Shown here piece after piece: positions 1-11,588 of a stretch of DNA of 64,000 nucleotides. This DNA comes from Hordeum vulgare subsp. vulgare (taxonomy: Eukaryota > Streptophyta > Magnoliopsida > Poales > Poaceae): contig NC_058523.1 of NCBI RefSeq assembly GCF_904849725.1, positions 109,556,189-109,620,188 of the forward strand, written 5' to 3'. Both the position numbers and the translations under genes were made by a program. The notes below the pieces were generated by a model that worked only from the letters and a program-made list of their open reading frames with translations, did not search any database and was not told the DNA's origin. Position 1 is the stretch's first letter; every line of letters begins with the position of its first letter.

Positions 1-1507
1 GAGGAAAATCCTTTGAAGACTTCCTGCACTTCAGTTTTATACAAAATGATGTGTACCCAGGTATAACGAGAATAGTCATCAACGATGACAAAGCCATATA
101 ACGATGTTGCATTGGTTAGAGTAGCATAATGAGTAGGTCCAAACAGATCCATGTGAAGTAATTCAAACGGATGAGTAGTTGTCATGATAGTCTTCAAGGG
201 GTGTTTGGATGTGGTTATTTTTCCGGACTCACAAGCACCCTAGAGATGGTCCTTGAGGAATTTGACAGATTCGATGCCAATGACATGCTTCTTCTTTGCC
301 AGTATGGGTAAATTCCTCAGGCTTGCATGACCAAGTCGTCGATGTCATAGCCAGCCTTCTGAGGTCTTTGCTAGTAAACATTTGGCTGGTTGAGGACCTG
401 TGGAAAAATCAACTATATACAAGTCTCGTCTCCTAAAGCCTTTGAAGACTTTGGATTTGTTAGATTCGATGATGACTACACATATATATTTTCCAAAGAT
501 GACAATCATATCAAGATCACAAAGCATTGAGACTGACATGAGGTTAAACCCAAGGGATTTGACAAACATGACTCTGTCCATGTGCCGGTCCTAGGAGATA
601 GCCACTTTCCAAGTCCCAATACCTTGCTTTTACCTTTATTAGCGTAAGTGATTTGCTTCAGTGGTGATGGAGTCAGTGGTATATTCATCAATAAGCTTTT
701 ATCACCAGTCATGTGATTTGTGCAACCACTGTCAAGAACCCACTCTGTATTCTTGGGTTTGTCATCCTGCAGATGAATTAGTACAACTTACCATCTCATA
801 TGCTTCAGACTTGAAGAATATGCTATCAATTTCATCAGATAAGAATTTCATCACAAACAGTAAATTTGCGGACGTGTGAAATGTTAGTTCATTTCATCAT
901 GTTTTAGCTTGTGTCCAATCAAGCAATTTCCTCAGGTCTCCAGCAAATTCTTCAAATGATGACTTTCATCTGGAGACCTGACCTGCGGAAGTGATTAGTT
1001 TGATTTCTTCGCGACCCACATATGAAGGGGTGGCAAAGAGTTCATCATCCTGCGAGCACCATATGAGAATGGAGGCATTGAAGCTAATGCATTTATTTTC
1101 ACAGTAGGGGGGTTAGTGTACTCAAATGAATAGACACAAAAATTCTTTGAGGACTTATGAACATAATGATTTGAGGAATATTGCTCATATTCATCTCCCT
1201 TGTAGTTTCCCTGCATATCAAACACATTAGTGCAAGTACGATCATAATTTTGACCATTTGAGGAATTTGATCCTCGTGAAGATTTTGGTCCACCTAAAGA
1301 GTTTGATCTGGGGTTCTGGTTCTTCACTGGTGGTATCATGAGGACATTCACCTGAAGATTTTCCAAGCAACTTTTGGGGACCCAGATTGTCCTCAGGGGT
1401 GGTCCATTCCTGCAGTTAGTTCCAACATATCGAGCAAATACTTCACCAGATTGATTTTTGAATAGTTTATAGTTGGAGTCAAATGACTCATCAGAGGAAT
1501 AGGACAT
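1..1507 (-). pseudogene. pol: Copia protease, GAG-pre-integrase and integrase start
   Basis: Minus-strand translation gives, in order: a Ser/Asn-rich spacer (995-1507); the protease active-site region WVLDSGCTNHMTG near 700-760; the GAG-pre-integrase block at about 345-581; then an LGHASL-type zinc-binding block and the first integrase core Asp region (DLFGP and DDYSRY) between 344 and 1. A stop replaces a residue in the integrase zinc-binding region near 240, and the protease and GAG-pre-integrase blocks are in different frames. In a working element these domains process the polyprotein and insert the cDNA in the nucleus. Here they are broken. Confidence 0.82.
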
Positions 1508-1753
1508 TTCACGTGCAAAGCCTGTCAGAGTGGATGGATCAACGGGAGGGCCTTTAGCAGCAACCCATGAGGTTTTGGGGTACTGCTCAGGTTTCCAGTA
1601 TGATCCATCAACATTCTATTTCCTTGCGAAGGCAATGCCCTCTTTCCCCGGGTTCCTGTTCCGAATCTTCTTTTTGAGCACATCGCAAAGGGTTTGATGC
1701 CCTTTGAGACTTTTGCATATGCCTGTCACATACAATTCCTTCAATCCTACATT

Positions 1754-3746
1754 TTAGTCAGTAGCATTTGTGGTTTCTTCAAGTGCAGAATTTGATACCA
1801 CAAGAACAGTTGAAGAATTTGTAGTGATAGAAGCATTTGATGATTCAGGTGAAGAATTAGCACTTTCACACTCGATGCATTTCAGACATGGTGGAATGAA
1901 TTCAACCTGAGCGGTACTGATCTGTTGAGCGAGTAATGAGTCATTTTCCATTCCAAGATCATCATGAGACATTCTTAAATTCTCAAGATCAAGTTTCCTT
2001 TAAAGAAATTCATAGGAAAGTTTCTCATGATCAGCTAAGAGTGTGCCATAACGATCTTGAAGATTATCAAATCTATACTGAAGACTTTTAACATCTTTAG
2101 TGAGGACTTGAGTACAATTCATTTCATCGTTCAACATATCATCGCTTTTGTCTAGTAGTTTCTGAATCTTTTCAATGGCACTTCCATTCGAAGATCATCA
2201 TGAGACATTCTTAAGTTATCAAGATCAAGTTTCCTTTGAAGAAATTCATAGGAAAGTTTCTCATGATTAGCCAAAAGTGTGCCATAACGATCTTGAAGAC
2301 TATCAAATCTAGACTGAAGACTTTTAACATCTTAAGTGAGGACTTAAGTACGATTCATTTCATCGTTCAATAGATCATCGCTTTTGTCTAGTAGTTTCTG
2401 AAGCTTTTCAATAGCACTTTGTTGCTTAGTGGCAATGTTGGCAAGTTTATTGTAACTGGGTTTTTGATAATCATCAGGTTCACAGTCACTCGAATCAGAG
2501 GAGGAAGTGTGGTTTGGTACCTTTGAACATTTTTCCATGAAGCAATAGGTTGGCGTAGATGACATTGGCATTTTATTCAAGGTTGAAGATTGACTTGCTC
2601 ACGAATGTGGTTGCTAGTGCAAGACTTGCCACACCAGACTCTGACTCCACTTCAGAACCTTCCTCTTCATCACATTCCCCCAATTCTTATTTAGAATCCA
2701 TTTCCTTGCCAATGAGTGCCCGAGCCTTTCTGAAACTGGTCTTCTTGTGCGACGAGGACTTTGAAGATGAGGATTTTGAAGATTTCTTATTTTTCTTTGA
2801 GTCATTAGAACTTTCATCCTTGTAGTTCTTCTTCCTTGATTCTTTCACCCAGCAAGGACAGTCAACAATGTAGTGACCAATTTTTTTGCATTTGTGGCAG
2901 GTTCTTTTCTTGTCATCCTCAGATGAAGATTCCGATTTCCTCATATCTTTTCTTGAAGATTTTTCGAACAGACCATGCTTTGTGAACTTCTGGAATTTCC
3001 TCATGAGCATTGCAAGTTCCTGTTCGAGTTCTTCAGGGTCACCAATACTGCAATCCAATTCTTCTTCTTCAGATGAGGAAACAGCCTTAGCCTTCATCGC
3101 ACGAGGTCTTGAGTAGCTTGGTTCATACATATCTCTCTTTTCTTCTTGTTGGAATTCATGAGTATTGAGTCTCTCAAGTATATCAGCAGGATCAAGCATC
3201 TTATAGTCTCTTCGTTCTTGTATCATCAGAACCAGTGTGTCAAATGATGGATCAAGAGATCGTAGCAGTTTCTTCACAACTTCATGGTCAGTGATGCCTC
3301 TAGCTCCCAGTGCTTGCAGTTCATTTGAGATGTCAGTGAGGCGATCAAAGGTATCTTGGCAGCTTTCATTGTCAAGCCTCTTGAAGCAATTGAAGAGATT
3401 GTGAAGAACATCGACACGAGAGTCACACTGTGTTGACCTCATTGACTTTGGACAACCTATCCCAGATAAGCTTCGCTATGCCCAAAGCACTAACTCTGCC
3501 ATACTGACCTTTGCTCAGGTGGCCACAGATGATATTCTTCGCTTGCGAGTCAAGTTCCTTGAACTTCTTCACATCAGCGGCAGAGATAGTAGTAGTGATG
3601 GTGGGAATACCATTTTCCACAATATACGAGAGATCGTTGTCAATTGCTTGAAGATGCATTTGCATCTTGGTCTTCAAGTGGGGGAAGTCCTTTCCTTCGA
3701 AGGTAGGACATCCTGCAGTAACCTTGATCATACCTGCGGTCGACAT
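1754..3746 (-). pseudogene. gag: Copia gag, frameshifted, with CCHC knuckle
   Basis: The frame opens at 3746 with a methionine about 50 bases from the primer site and reads as a Copia gag (UBN2-type, conserved F-x-G-x-x-F and W-x-x-L spacing in the first 110 residues). It shifts frame near 3430 and continues to about 2687. There the CCHC zinc knuckle CHKCKKIGHYIVDCPC lies in a Ser/Lys-rich tail (about 2840-2890). A stop follows at about 2684, then further gag-like pieces at 2344-2580 and 1754-1972 that carry Glu/Lys/Leu-rich, coiled-coil-like sequence. Gag would assemble the cytoplasmic particle and bind the genomic RNA. This copy cannot make it intact. Confidence 0.8.
1951..2426 (-). repeat. 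238-bp tandem duplication inside gag
   Basis: Positions 1951-2188 and 2189-2426 are two consecutive copies of the same segment, offset by 238 bases, with scattered substitutions. Both contain the same runs around 'catcatgagacattcttaa' and 'tgccataacgatcttgaag'. The length is not a multiple of three, so the duplication changes the frame. It covers the Leu/Glu-rich part between the zinc knuckle and the protease. Confidence 0.85.
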
Positions 3747-3799
3747 AACTAAAACTCCAGGCGGTTAAACCAAAATCAGACAGAATAAGGGAGTACCTT

Positions 3800-3811
3800 G
3801 CTCTGATACCA
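3800..3811 (-). other. Primer binding site, initiator-Met tRNA type
   Basis: On the minus strand the sequence is TGGTATCAGAGC, the usual plant Copia primer site complementary to the 3' end of initiator-Met tRNA. It lies two bases from the LTR end and fixes both the orientation of the element and the inner LTR boundary. Confidence 0.9.
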
Positions 3812-3813
3812 AT

Positions 3814-5175
3814 TGAAAGTGCGTTATATCGACTAGAGGGGGGGGATAAATAGGAGATATTTACAATTTCATCACTGAGGAAATTCCTAGTGAGAAAGTC
3901 CTCAGTCATGAACGGATGTGCAAAAACGTCTATAGCAAAGTACTCAATGTGATTTCAGGGATTCGGTTTGCACATGTTACAAGTACAGGGTAAGCAGGTG
4001 AAGATTAATTGAGGTGACGAATTTGAGGTTGAGGAAATTTAGAGAAAGTCTTCAGACAGATTCTTCAAACAGTACACATGAAAGTCTTGAACATACAATT
4101 GAGTAAATGAGTGAGTTGAAGAAATAGACCCAGTTCCAACTGCTGCGACAATTGTATGTCTGGTTTGGAGCGGCTTGGTATTGAAACCAAAAGACACACA
4201 GTCCCGGGACACACAGTCCCTACCGTATTCTCCTTGAGCTAAGGACACACAGTCCTCACCCAACACTCGTGGTAAGTCTTCAGGGTAGACTTCCAAACCC
4301 TCACAAACTCCATCACCCGACAATCCACAATTGACTGCTGGATGCTCTAGACCATGACGCCTAACCGTCTGGAGGATGCACAGTCCTCAGGGGTAACAAG
4401 CATTGGTTCCACATAGGAATAACTTCTTCAGTGATGCTCAATCACTTGGGTTTTGGTTTGTGTTCGGGTGTTTGGGGTATTTCCTCACTTGATGATTTTC
4501 GCTTGAAGACTCTAAGGAATTTGGGTTGCTCGAAATGACTAGTGTCAGTTTCTCTTGAAGCAGCCAACCAGCTAGTGGTTGTGGGGGGGGGTGGCTATTT
4601 ATAGCCTGGGAGCATACCGACATGATTTGACATAAATGCCCTTTAATAGTACGACCGTTGGGTGGATAATATGTATGACAGGTGGCGCGTGGCGCGGCAA
4701 CGGTCGGAACTTTCAACTGTGAAAGTCCTCATGTCTCTCATATTCCTTAGTTTGAGGCTTTGGTAGATGTAGGCTCGTGTTGAGCATCATGAGGAAATAT
4801 GTTCCATAGTTTTACCTCGACCCCCTTTAACAGTCGGTGTTCCTATGACTCAAGTGTAAAGAAAATAAAGCAGAAAGAGTAAATCTTCAAGCTTCAAATA
4901 CTTCACAGTGTGTTCTTCAGGACACACCGAATTCCTCATCTTCAATATCCTCATGAGGAATATCAATTTCTTCGCAATTTCTTCGCGATCAAGGTCTTCA
5001 AGGAATGACCAAAGTCTTCAACCAAAGACATATATTTTTAGGGGTCAATTTTCATCGAATAACTCAAACTCCTCAGGGAATTATAGAGCATGTGTACACT
5101 CACAAACATATCAGTCTCTTAACCTCTAAGTCTTCAAACCACCAAAATCACTAAGGGGCAGTAGATGCACTTACA
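3814..5175 (-). repeat. 5' LTR of the minus-strand Copia element
   Basis: The boundaries come from matching inverted ends: on the minus strand the LTR starts TGTAAGTGCATCT and ends GCACTTTCA, so the outer nine bases form an inverted repeat with one mismatch and the TG...CA ends are intact. The primer site follows two bases later. Length is 1362 bp. The LTR is rich in short CTCA/CTTCA-type motifs and carries an 8-base poly-G run near 4583. The second LTR is outside the window, so age cannot be estimated. Confidence 0.8.
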
Positions 5176-5794
5176 GGTTTATGCCAAACAACCTCCCGAC
5201 TTTGTGAATCCTAAGAAACCTAATCATGTTTACAAACTTTTTAAAGCTTCATATGGTCTTAAACAAGCCCCTAGAGCTTGGTACAAATGCCTAACGAAGT
5301 TTCTCATTGAAAAGGGTTTTGAGATTGGTAAAATTGATGCAACCTTATTCACTAAAAGAGTTAATGGTGAACTATTTGTGTGCCAAATATATGTGGATGA
5401 TATTATCTTTGGTTCTACTAACCCACATTTTAGTGAGAAATTTGGAACGTTGATGTGGGAGAAGTATGAGTTGTCTATGACGTGTGAGCTGAAATTCTTC
5501 CTTGGTTTGCAAATCAAAAAATCGAGAGAAGGTACATTTATCTCTCAAACCAAGTACACCAAGGACTTAATCAAGAAGTTCAACATGCAAGAGTGCAAAG
5601 GTATGAGAACCCCCATGCCTACTAGTAGGCATGTTGGCATCACTAAGTAGGACAAAGCGGTTGATCAAAAGGTTTATCGATCAATGCTAGGTTCATCGCT
5701 ATATCGATGTGCCTCCCATGCCGATATCATGTTGAGTGTTTGCATGTGTGCCTGATATCAAGCGGCACCTAAAGAGTGCCATCTAAAGGCTATG
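5176..5794 (+). pseudogene. pol: Copia reverse transcriptase fragment, 5' truncated and split
   Basis: The plus strand reads as a Copia RT: the VYAKQPP...F block, SYGLKQAPRAWY, the catalytic YVDDIIFG at about 5388-5411, then the thumb region to a stop at 5648-5650. A second stretch runs to a point just before the CACTA insertion and ends with the ...PKECHLKA block that normally leads into RNase H. Both catalytic aspartates are present, unlike in the Angela copies of this window. The 5' part was separated by the minus-strand Copia insertion at 5175/5176 and the 3' part by the CACTA at 5795. The frame continues at 17657. Confidence 0.88.
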
Positions 5795-6145
5795 CACTAC
5801 TGGAATTCAGTATTTTGCCGTCTGCCAAATCTTTGCCGTCCGCTGGCTGATGGCAAAGAGTGTCTTTGCCATCAGCTGAAACAAAGCTGACGGCAAAGAA
5901 TTGGCTGATGGCATAGAAGGTCTGTGCCATCAGCCACTTCTTTGCCGTCAGCCACAGACGGCAAAGGGCCGCACAACACACGTCAAAGCTGTAGGGGGGC
6001 CCCACCTGACCGCGGGAACGTTAGGTCAAACTGGAGTCCCTTCTTTGCCGTCTGCTAGCGGACGACAAAGAGGCCAGAGGCAGACGGCAAAGAGTCTAGA
6101 CTCTTTGCCGTCCGCCACCAGACGACAAAGCCCTAACGTCTACTA
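5795..6145 (+). repeat. CACTA left TIR and subterminal repeat block
   Basis: The TIR starts at 5795. From about 5815 to 6130 there are repeated 9-11-bp motifs of the type tttgccgtc and its reverse complement gacggcaaag, in both orientations and roughly every 15-40 bases, plus decayed versions (tttgccatc, gacgacaaag). In En/Spm elements such subterminal motifs bind the TNPA-type protein and pair the two ends. I infer the same role here. The right-hand partner block is 17060-17656. Confidence 0.85.
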
Positions 6146-6420
6146 ACAGCCGTCCCGCCCCCACCCTGGCCTCTCTCTCTCTCTCTCTCTCTCACTCACT
6201 CACCCCGACGCCCACCGTCGCCACTACTACCCCCCGGCGCCGCACTGCCCCTCACCGCCGCCACCACTGCCCCCACCACCGCCACCACTGCCCCCCGCCG
6301 CTGCACTGCACCCCACCGCCGCCACCACTGCCCCCCGCCGCCGCACTGCCTCCGGCGACGCCCCACTGCCCCGTCGCGCCCGTCCTCCCTGCCGCCCCAA
6401 CGCCCCAGCCGCCCCCACCG
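6146..6420 (+). other. Probable non-coding leader exon of the CACTA genes
   Basis: A (tc)n run at about 6171-6192 is followed by a very GC-rich, CCGCC-repetitive stretch (about 6230-6420) ending in a splice-donor-like gtgagt at 6421. In contrast the next 1.3 kb is AT-rich or purine-rich. I read this as an untranslated first exon. The open frames in it follow the CCG repeat and have no protein signature. Confidence 0.45.
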
Positions 6421-6555
6421 GTGAGTCCCCCTATTTTTATTTTGTTTTTCCTTATTTTTATTTATGTTAAATTAGTTAGGTTAGTTTTTTAGTTTATTAG
6501 GTTAGGTAGGCTAGTTAGTTAGCTTGTTAAATTAGTTAGGTTAGTTAGTTAGCTT

Positions 6556-6990
6556 GGTTAGTTAGGTGGAGGAGGAGAAGAGGAAGAGGAGGAGGACGAG
6601 AAGAAGAAGAAGAGGAGAAGAAAGAGGAAAAATGAAAAGAAGGAAGAAGAAGAAGAAGAAGAAGAAGAAGAAGAAGAAGAGGAGAAAAAAATAAGAAGGA
6701 GAAGAAGTAAAGAAGAAGAGAAGAAGAGAATAAGAAAAAAATAAGAAGGAGAAGAAGAGAAAAAAGAAGAAGAAGTAGAAGAAGAGGATAAAGAAAAATA
6801 GAAATAGAAATAAGAGGAAGAGGAAGAAGAAGAGGAGAAGAGGAGGAGGAGGAGGAGGAGAAGAAGAAGAAGAAGAAGAAGAGGAGAAGAAAGAGGAAAA
6901 AGGAAAAGAAGAAGAAGAGAAGAAGAAGGAGAAGGAGGAGGAGGAGAAGGAGCCCTCCTTCTTCTCCTTCTTCTCTCCTCCTTCTTATTT
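6556..6990 (+). repeat. Purine-rich (GAAGAAG)n block with a terminal inverted arm
   Basis: About 400 bases are almost purely A and G, mostly gaa, gag and agg triplets. A short pyrimidine arm at about 6955-6990 (ccttcttctccttcttctc) can fold back on them. The composition matches the six-unit array in the other intron of this transposon (14300-16680), which suggests a shared origin. Charged Lys/Glu/Arg open frames here are compositional. Confidence 0.85.
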
Positions 6991-7435
6991 TTTAGCTTGT
7001 TTAGCTAACTATCCTCCAAAATGACATAATAAGCTAAAAACCTTTGTTAGCTCATGAATATTATATTCTTAGCTTGTTTTCCTAAAAAATGACATAATTA
7101 GACATAATTAGAATATTTGTGTTGATCGGGTGGATTTACATGTGATAGTTGTCTCGTCGCTCTGAGGTCTGCTGTGCGAAGACCTCCCCGTGCGTTGTAC
7201 GAGCTCTGCCCGTGCATTCATGGGCCAGTACAAATTTCATATCCTCCTCGCCCCTTCATTTACTGTGGCTCGGTTTCCGGATGAAACTTTCTAGATTTAG
7301 GTAATTAAATTAATTTATCAGTATGCGTGACTAGTATGCGTCTCCCGTTCGAAAGGGCGACATCTATAAATATGCATGTCTTTGCATATTTATAACCGCC
7401 ATCCTTTTGAATTGTCCAACATTATCCATGGAGAG

Positions 7436-7651
7436 CCCGAGTATGTGTAGATTGGGTTCGTTTTCCACTATGCTGTGCTCTGGATCCGATGCGGAATTTC
7501 GTCAGTGCCTCCCTGTTGTTCTCCGGATACACATCCTCTCTGTTTATTGCGGAGACGTGTATCAGGAGAACAGCGGGGAGGTGCTCCTGAAATTTTGCAT
7601 TGGATCCGGAGCAGAGCATGGGAAAACGAACCCAATCTACACATACTCGGG
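7436..7651. repeat. 216-bp imperfect palindrome (long hairpin)
   Basis: The arms are about 7436-7533 and 7556-7651, with a 22-base loop. The outer 31 bases of each arm are perfectly complementary. The inner two thirds pair with scattered mismatches, around a ggatcc in each arm. It lies about 140 bases upstream of the transposase ATG, inside the probable leader intron. If transcribed, it would form one long near-perfect RNA hairpin, the type of substrate used by plant Dicer-like enzymes. Open frames on both strands simply mirror each other. Confidence 0.9.
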
Positions 7652-7788
7652 TGGGATTAGGACCTATCTTTACCTATTAGCGTGTAGGTTGCCTGGACGT
7701 AATAAAAATGTCGAACCTGATTAACAGATGAATATAAATGCTAAATTATATATAAATATATTTCTTCTGTCTTTAGTAGCTAAGCAAG

Positions 7789-10700
7789 ATGAGTGATCGT
7801 GCGTGGATGTATACCGGTCACCCTAGTCAGAAAGAGATGACGAAAGAATGGTTTGTAAAAACAAAGGAATTTGTGAAAGCCGCATTCGCAAATGGCCAGG
7901 AAAGAAACTATTGCCCCTGTCCTGGATGCGACAACTATAAAAAGACGACAGAGGCTGTAATGATTAAACACCTGCAGAGGAGGGGTTTTAAGCCTAATTA
8001 TACGGTGTGGACATTTCATGGTGAGTCTATACAACGCACAAGAGCTGAGGTGGTCCATCGTCGCACCGACGAGCATGGTACCGGGATTGAAGACATGGTG
8101 CAAGACTTTGATGATGCTCGGGATTTGGAAGATGAGATGGAGGAATCTGCAAAGGCCTTTTATGAAATGTTGGAGTCTTCAAAACGTCCTCTCCATGAGC
8201 ACACTGAGCTCTGTCAGCTGGATGCAATTGCACAAGTAATGGCTCTGAAGGCTCAGTTCAACTTGGGAAGAGAATGCTACGACGCGATGATGACACTATT
8301 TGGACGCTTCCTACCCAAAGGCCATGTCATGCCTACAAACCTATACCAGTCAGACAAAATACTTCGTGTACTTAAGATGCCATATGAGAAGATAGATGCA
8401 TGTGAGAAAGGATGTGTATTATTTAGGAAGGAGTATGCACACTTGGACTATTGTCCCAATTGTGAGTCTTGGAGGTATCTTGTGGTAGACAACGGTATGG
8501 GTGAGAAGAGGTAGACCAAAATCACAGTTAGTGTTCTTCGGTATATGCCAATCGTACCAATACTTCAACATCTTTTCATGGTCGAAGAGACAGCCAGACA
8601 GATGACATGGCACAAATTGGGCAAAAGAACCGAACTAGATGCGAATGGGAATAAGATGGTGGTACACACATCGGATGGGGAAGGGTGGAAACATTTCGAT
8701 GGATTGCATCAGGATAAAGCGGCAGATCCAAGGAATCCTCGAGTCTGCATCGCCACGGATGGTTTTAATCCCTTCGGCATGACGGCAACCAAATATAGTT
8801 GTTGGCCTGTATTTGTCATTCCACTCAATCTCCCCCCGGACAGATTATGCAAACAAATAACATATTTCTGACGTTGATAATTCCAGGGCCCAATTATCCG
8901 GGGAAGAATATGAATGTGTACCTGTAGCCGCTTAAGGATGAATTGGAAGACGCTTGGGATAATGGGATCAAGACATACGATGCCGCTAGAAAACAAAACT
9001 TCAAAATGCATGTGTGGTACATGTACTCTATGCATGACTAGTCGGCGTATGCACTATTCTCTGGATGGTGTGTGCATGGAAGGTTCCCGTGCCCCCAATG
9101 CAAGACAGCTCTTCAGTTTCATTGGTTGCAGGAGGGTCGGAAGTATTCTTGCTTTACCAAAGGGTTGCAAGACAGCTCTTCAAAGACAGTTCCTGGATCC
9201 TGACCATCAGTTGAGAAAAGACAAGAAGAACTTTACCAAAGGTAAAGTTGTCAAAAACTTGGCACCACCTGCGTTGACAGGCCAACAGATCCTGGATCTG
9301 TTAAACGCCCTCGAGCCTGATCCAGAGCGTCCAGGGTATTTCAAGGGGTATAATTCAAAACACGCCTGGACTCACAAGCCATGCTTCGGGGATCTGCCTT
9401 ACTTCAAAGACCTCCTTCTTCCACACAATATCAACATGATGCACACTGAAAATAATATCGGAGAGGCTATTTTTGGTACATTGTTCGACATAGATGGGAA
9501 GACAAAGGATAATACTAAGGCTAGAGTCGATCAAGAGACACTATGTCATAGACCATTACAAAACATGCGAGAAGGAAAAGGAAAGCAGAAGTGGTCGAAG
9601 CCAAAGGCCTGGTTCAATCTTGGAAGGCCAGCTATGAGGGAAATTATCTTGTGGGTCAAAATGCACTTGATGTTCCCCGATGGGTATGCAGCGAATCTAA
9701 AGAGGGGAGCGAGTCTTGAAAAATTAAAAATCTTTGGTCTCAAGAGTCATGATTGGCACATATGGCTAGAGCGGGTAATGCCGGTGATGTTACGTGGCTT
9801 TATTCGTGAGGATGAATGGCTAGTACTGGCGGAGCTGAGCTATTTCTTCCGTGTTCTTTGTGCGAAAGAATTGTCACCTCGCGTGGTAGAAGACATGGAG
9901 GAGTTTGCACCGGAGTTGTTGTGCAAGTTAGAGAAGATCTTTCCACCGGGCTTCTTTAATCCAATGCAGCATTTGATTTTACATCTACCGACCGAGGCAA
10001 GATTGGGTGGGCCCGTGCAAGATCGTTGGTGCTATGCAAATGAGAGGATGCAGAAGACCCTTCAAGCTAAATGTAAAAATAAGCGTAGAATTGAAGCATC
10101 GATGGCTGAGGCATTCATTACTGAGGAGGTGGCAAACTTTGTGACAGCACACTAGGAAGCCAAAAATCATCATTTGCATAATCCAAAGCCTCGACACAAT
10201 GATGCAGACCCTAAAAAAGGTGGGTCCAACCTCAGCCTATTCAAAGGGAAGCTCGCACCAGCCGGTGCTTCGAAACCAATAACATTGGATGTTGAAGAAT
10301 GGCGAAACATTTCGTTGTATATCTTCAACAACCTAACAGAAGTGCGGCCGTACGTCGAGTGAGTTCTCGACACATTTTCCTGTAACTTCTAATTCCTTTG
10401 AATTGCTCTTATTCCCGGATATTTCAAACAGCCGTTATGTCGCCAAATTCTCGGATGGAGCGGTGATCGAAAATGATTCCGTCGAAGAGTATGAGCTTCT
10501 GTCAAAGACAGGAGGCGGCTATCCCGGTTTCATCTCTTGGTTCAAACAAACGGTAATTATCAATAATGGACCATTTCATTTCTTGGTTTAACTTGCGGGT
10601 AATGCAACAATCGTTTCGTATTAAACTTGTAGGCTAATTCAGAGTCTATGGACGCCGAATTGAGACAAGTCGCTAATGGTTTTGACTATAAGGTCCGTTC

Positions 10701-11334
10701 ATTTGAGAAATACAACATGAACGGGTATCTCTTTCGTACCTTTGGCAAAGAGCTATCTATGCCCGACCGAAAATCTACAAATTGTGGTGTCTCTGCTATC
10801 GGCAAAGGTGTTATCGAGTATTATGGAAGAGTTGAAGCAATTTATGAACTTCAATTCTATGGTGAAAACCCACCGAACGTCGTAGTCTTCAAATGTTATT
10901 GGTTCCAGCCGAAGGAGACTAGAAGGACTCATGAACATATAGGACTAGTCGAAATCAATCCAAACACCCATTTAGATGTTCCCGATGTCTATATTACGGC
11001 TCAACAGGCGACCCAAGTTTTCTATCTACCGTGGGCATGCCAAACGGATAAGAATCTAGAAGGTTGGTATGTTGTTTATGAAGTTCCGCCACATGTCAGA
11101 CCACCTCTCCCAAATGAACAGGATTATGAACCTCACATTAACCCAGACACATGTGATGGAGAATTCTTCCAAGAAACACGTCTTTCTAAGAAATGTTTCA
11201 AGAACCGCCGTGCTTCACCCAAGAACATGGAAGTAGACAGCGACAATGAATCCGACTCCACCCCTGAGCCGGAACCAGAAGACCTAGAAATCATAGAGGT
11301 TACTGATGCGGATGACCTGTCAATGCTTCAATGA
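7789..11334 (+). pseudogene. TNP2-like CACTA transposase, disrupted
   Basis: The start at 7789 gives MSDRAWMYTGH, the usual opening of plant TNP2-like proteins. Next come a Transpos_assoc zinc region (CPCPGC, residues about 45-50), Transposase_21 (TNP2) with conserved HLDYCPNCE and IATDGFNPFGM, a DUF4218 region (HLPTEARLGGPV near 9970-10020) and DUF4216 (FYGENPPNVVVFKCYWF, about 10855-10910). It ends in an acidic tail at 11334. Likely introns are 10359-10431 and 10553-10632, both with GT...AG and preserved phase. Lesions: TAG at 8512 where the frame continues past it, a frameshift near 8850, TAG near 8925 and in the next block, a small duplication near 9165, and TAG at 10153. The intact protein would bind and cut the transposon ends in the nucleus. 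Confidence 0.9.
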
Positions 11335-11588
11335 TTACGGAAAGGCCTTTCACAACTACACGCCGTTGAACCCGACGAGCACGTCATTCATGAAGACATG
11401 CGTGATAGTGATGATGATGATGCATTTATTGATGATGATTATTAGTTTGTAAGATTCACAACTTAAATTATATATATTTTAATCTTTATTATTCATGTAC
11501 ATATTATTATTCATGTGAGTTATTCAATTTTTTATGTTGTACTGATTTATTTTAATCTTTATCATGGCAGGTCACCAGGTGTTGAAAG

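Larger units (their letters stand above)
1..5175 (-). mobile_element. Copia LTR retrotransposon, minus strand, cut by window start
   Basis: Reading the minus strand from 5175 downward gives a 5' LTR, a Met-tRNA-type primer site, gag with a CCHC zinc knuckle, an aspartic protease motif, the GAG-pre-integrase block and the start of integrase, which is the Copia order (protease and integrase before RT). RT, RNase H and the 3' LTR lie beyond the window. The element inserted into the RT of another Copia element: the sequence right after its LTR (from 5176) opens directly into a plus-strand RT frame. The right-hand target-site flank is 5176-5180 (ggttt); the left partner cannot be checked. The coding region has frameshifts and stops, so this copy is inactive. 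Confidence 0.88.
6421..7776 (+). other. Probable leader intron of the CACTA transposase gene
   Basis: It begins with gtgagt at 6421 and ends at an acceptor-like tctttag (7770-7776), twelve bases before the transposase ATG. It contains a ttaggttagttag-type repeat (about 6465-6570), the GAAGAAG-rich block (6556-6990), AT-rich sequence (6991-7435) and a 216-bp palindrome (7436-7651). I see no coding sequence here. The splice sites are predicted by eye. Confidence 0.45.

Noticed and set aside
4821..4832. Alternative end of the minus-strand Copia LTR at ccctttaaca
   Set aside because: It looked like a TG...CA end, but the LTR has a better matched inverted terminus at 5175 and the RT frame of the host begins just after it.
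6227..6418. Gly/Ala-rich open frame in the CACTA leader
   Set aside because: It is on the strand opposite to the transposase gene, lies in CCG repeats, and lacks any domain.
7407..7724. Overlapping open frames on both strands in the palindrome
   Set aside because: They mirror each other because of the inverted repeat; there is no similarity to a protein family.
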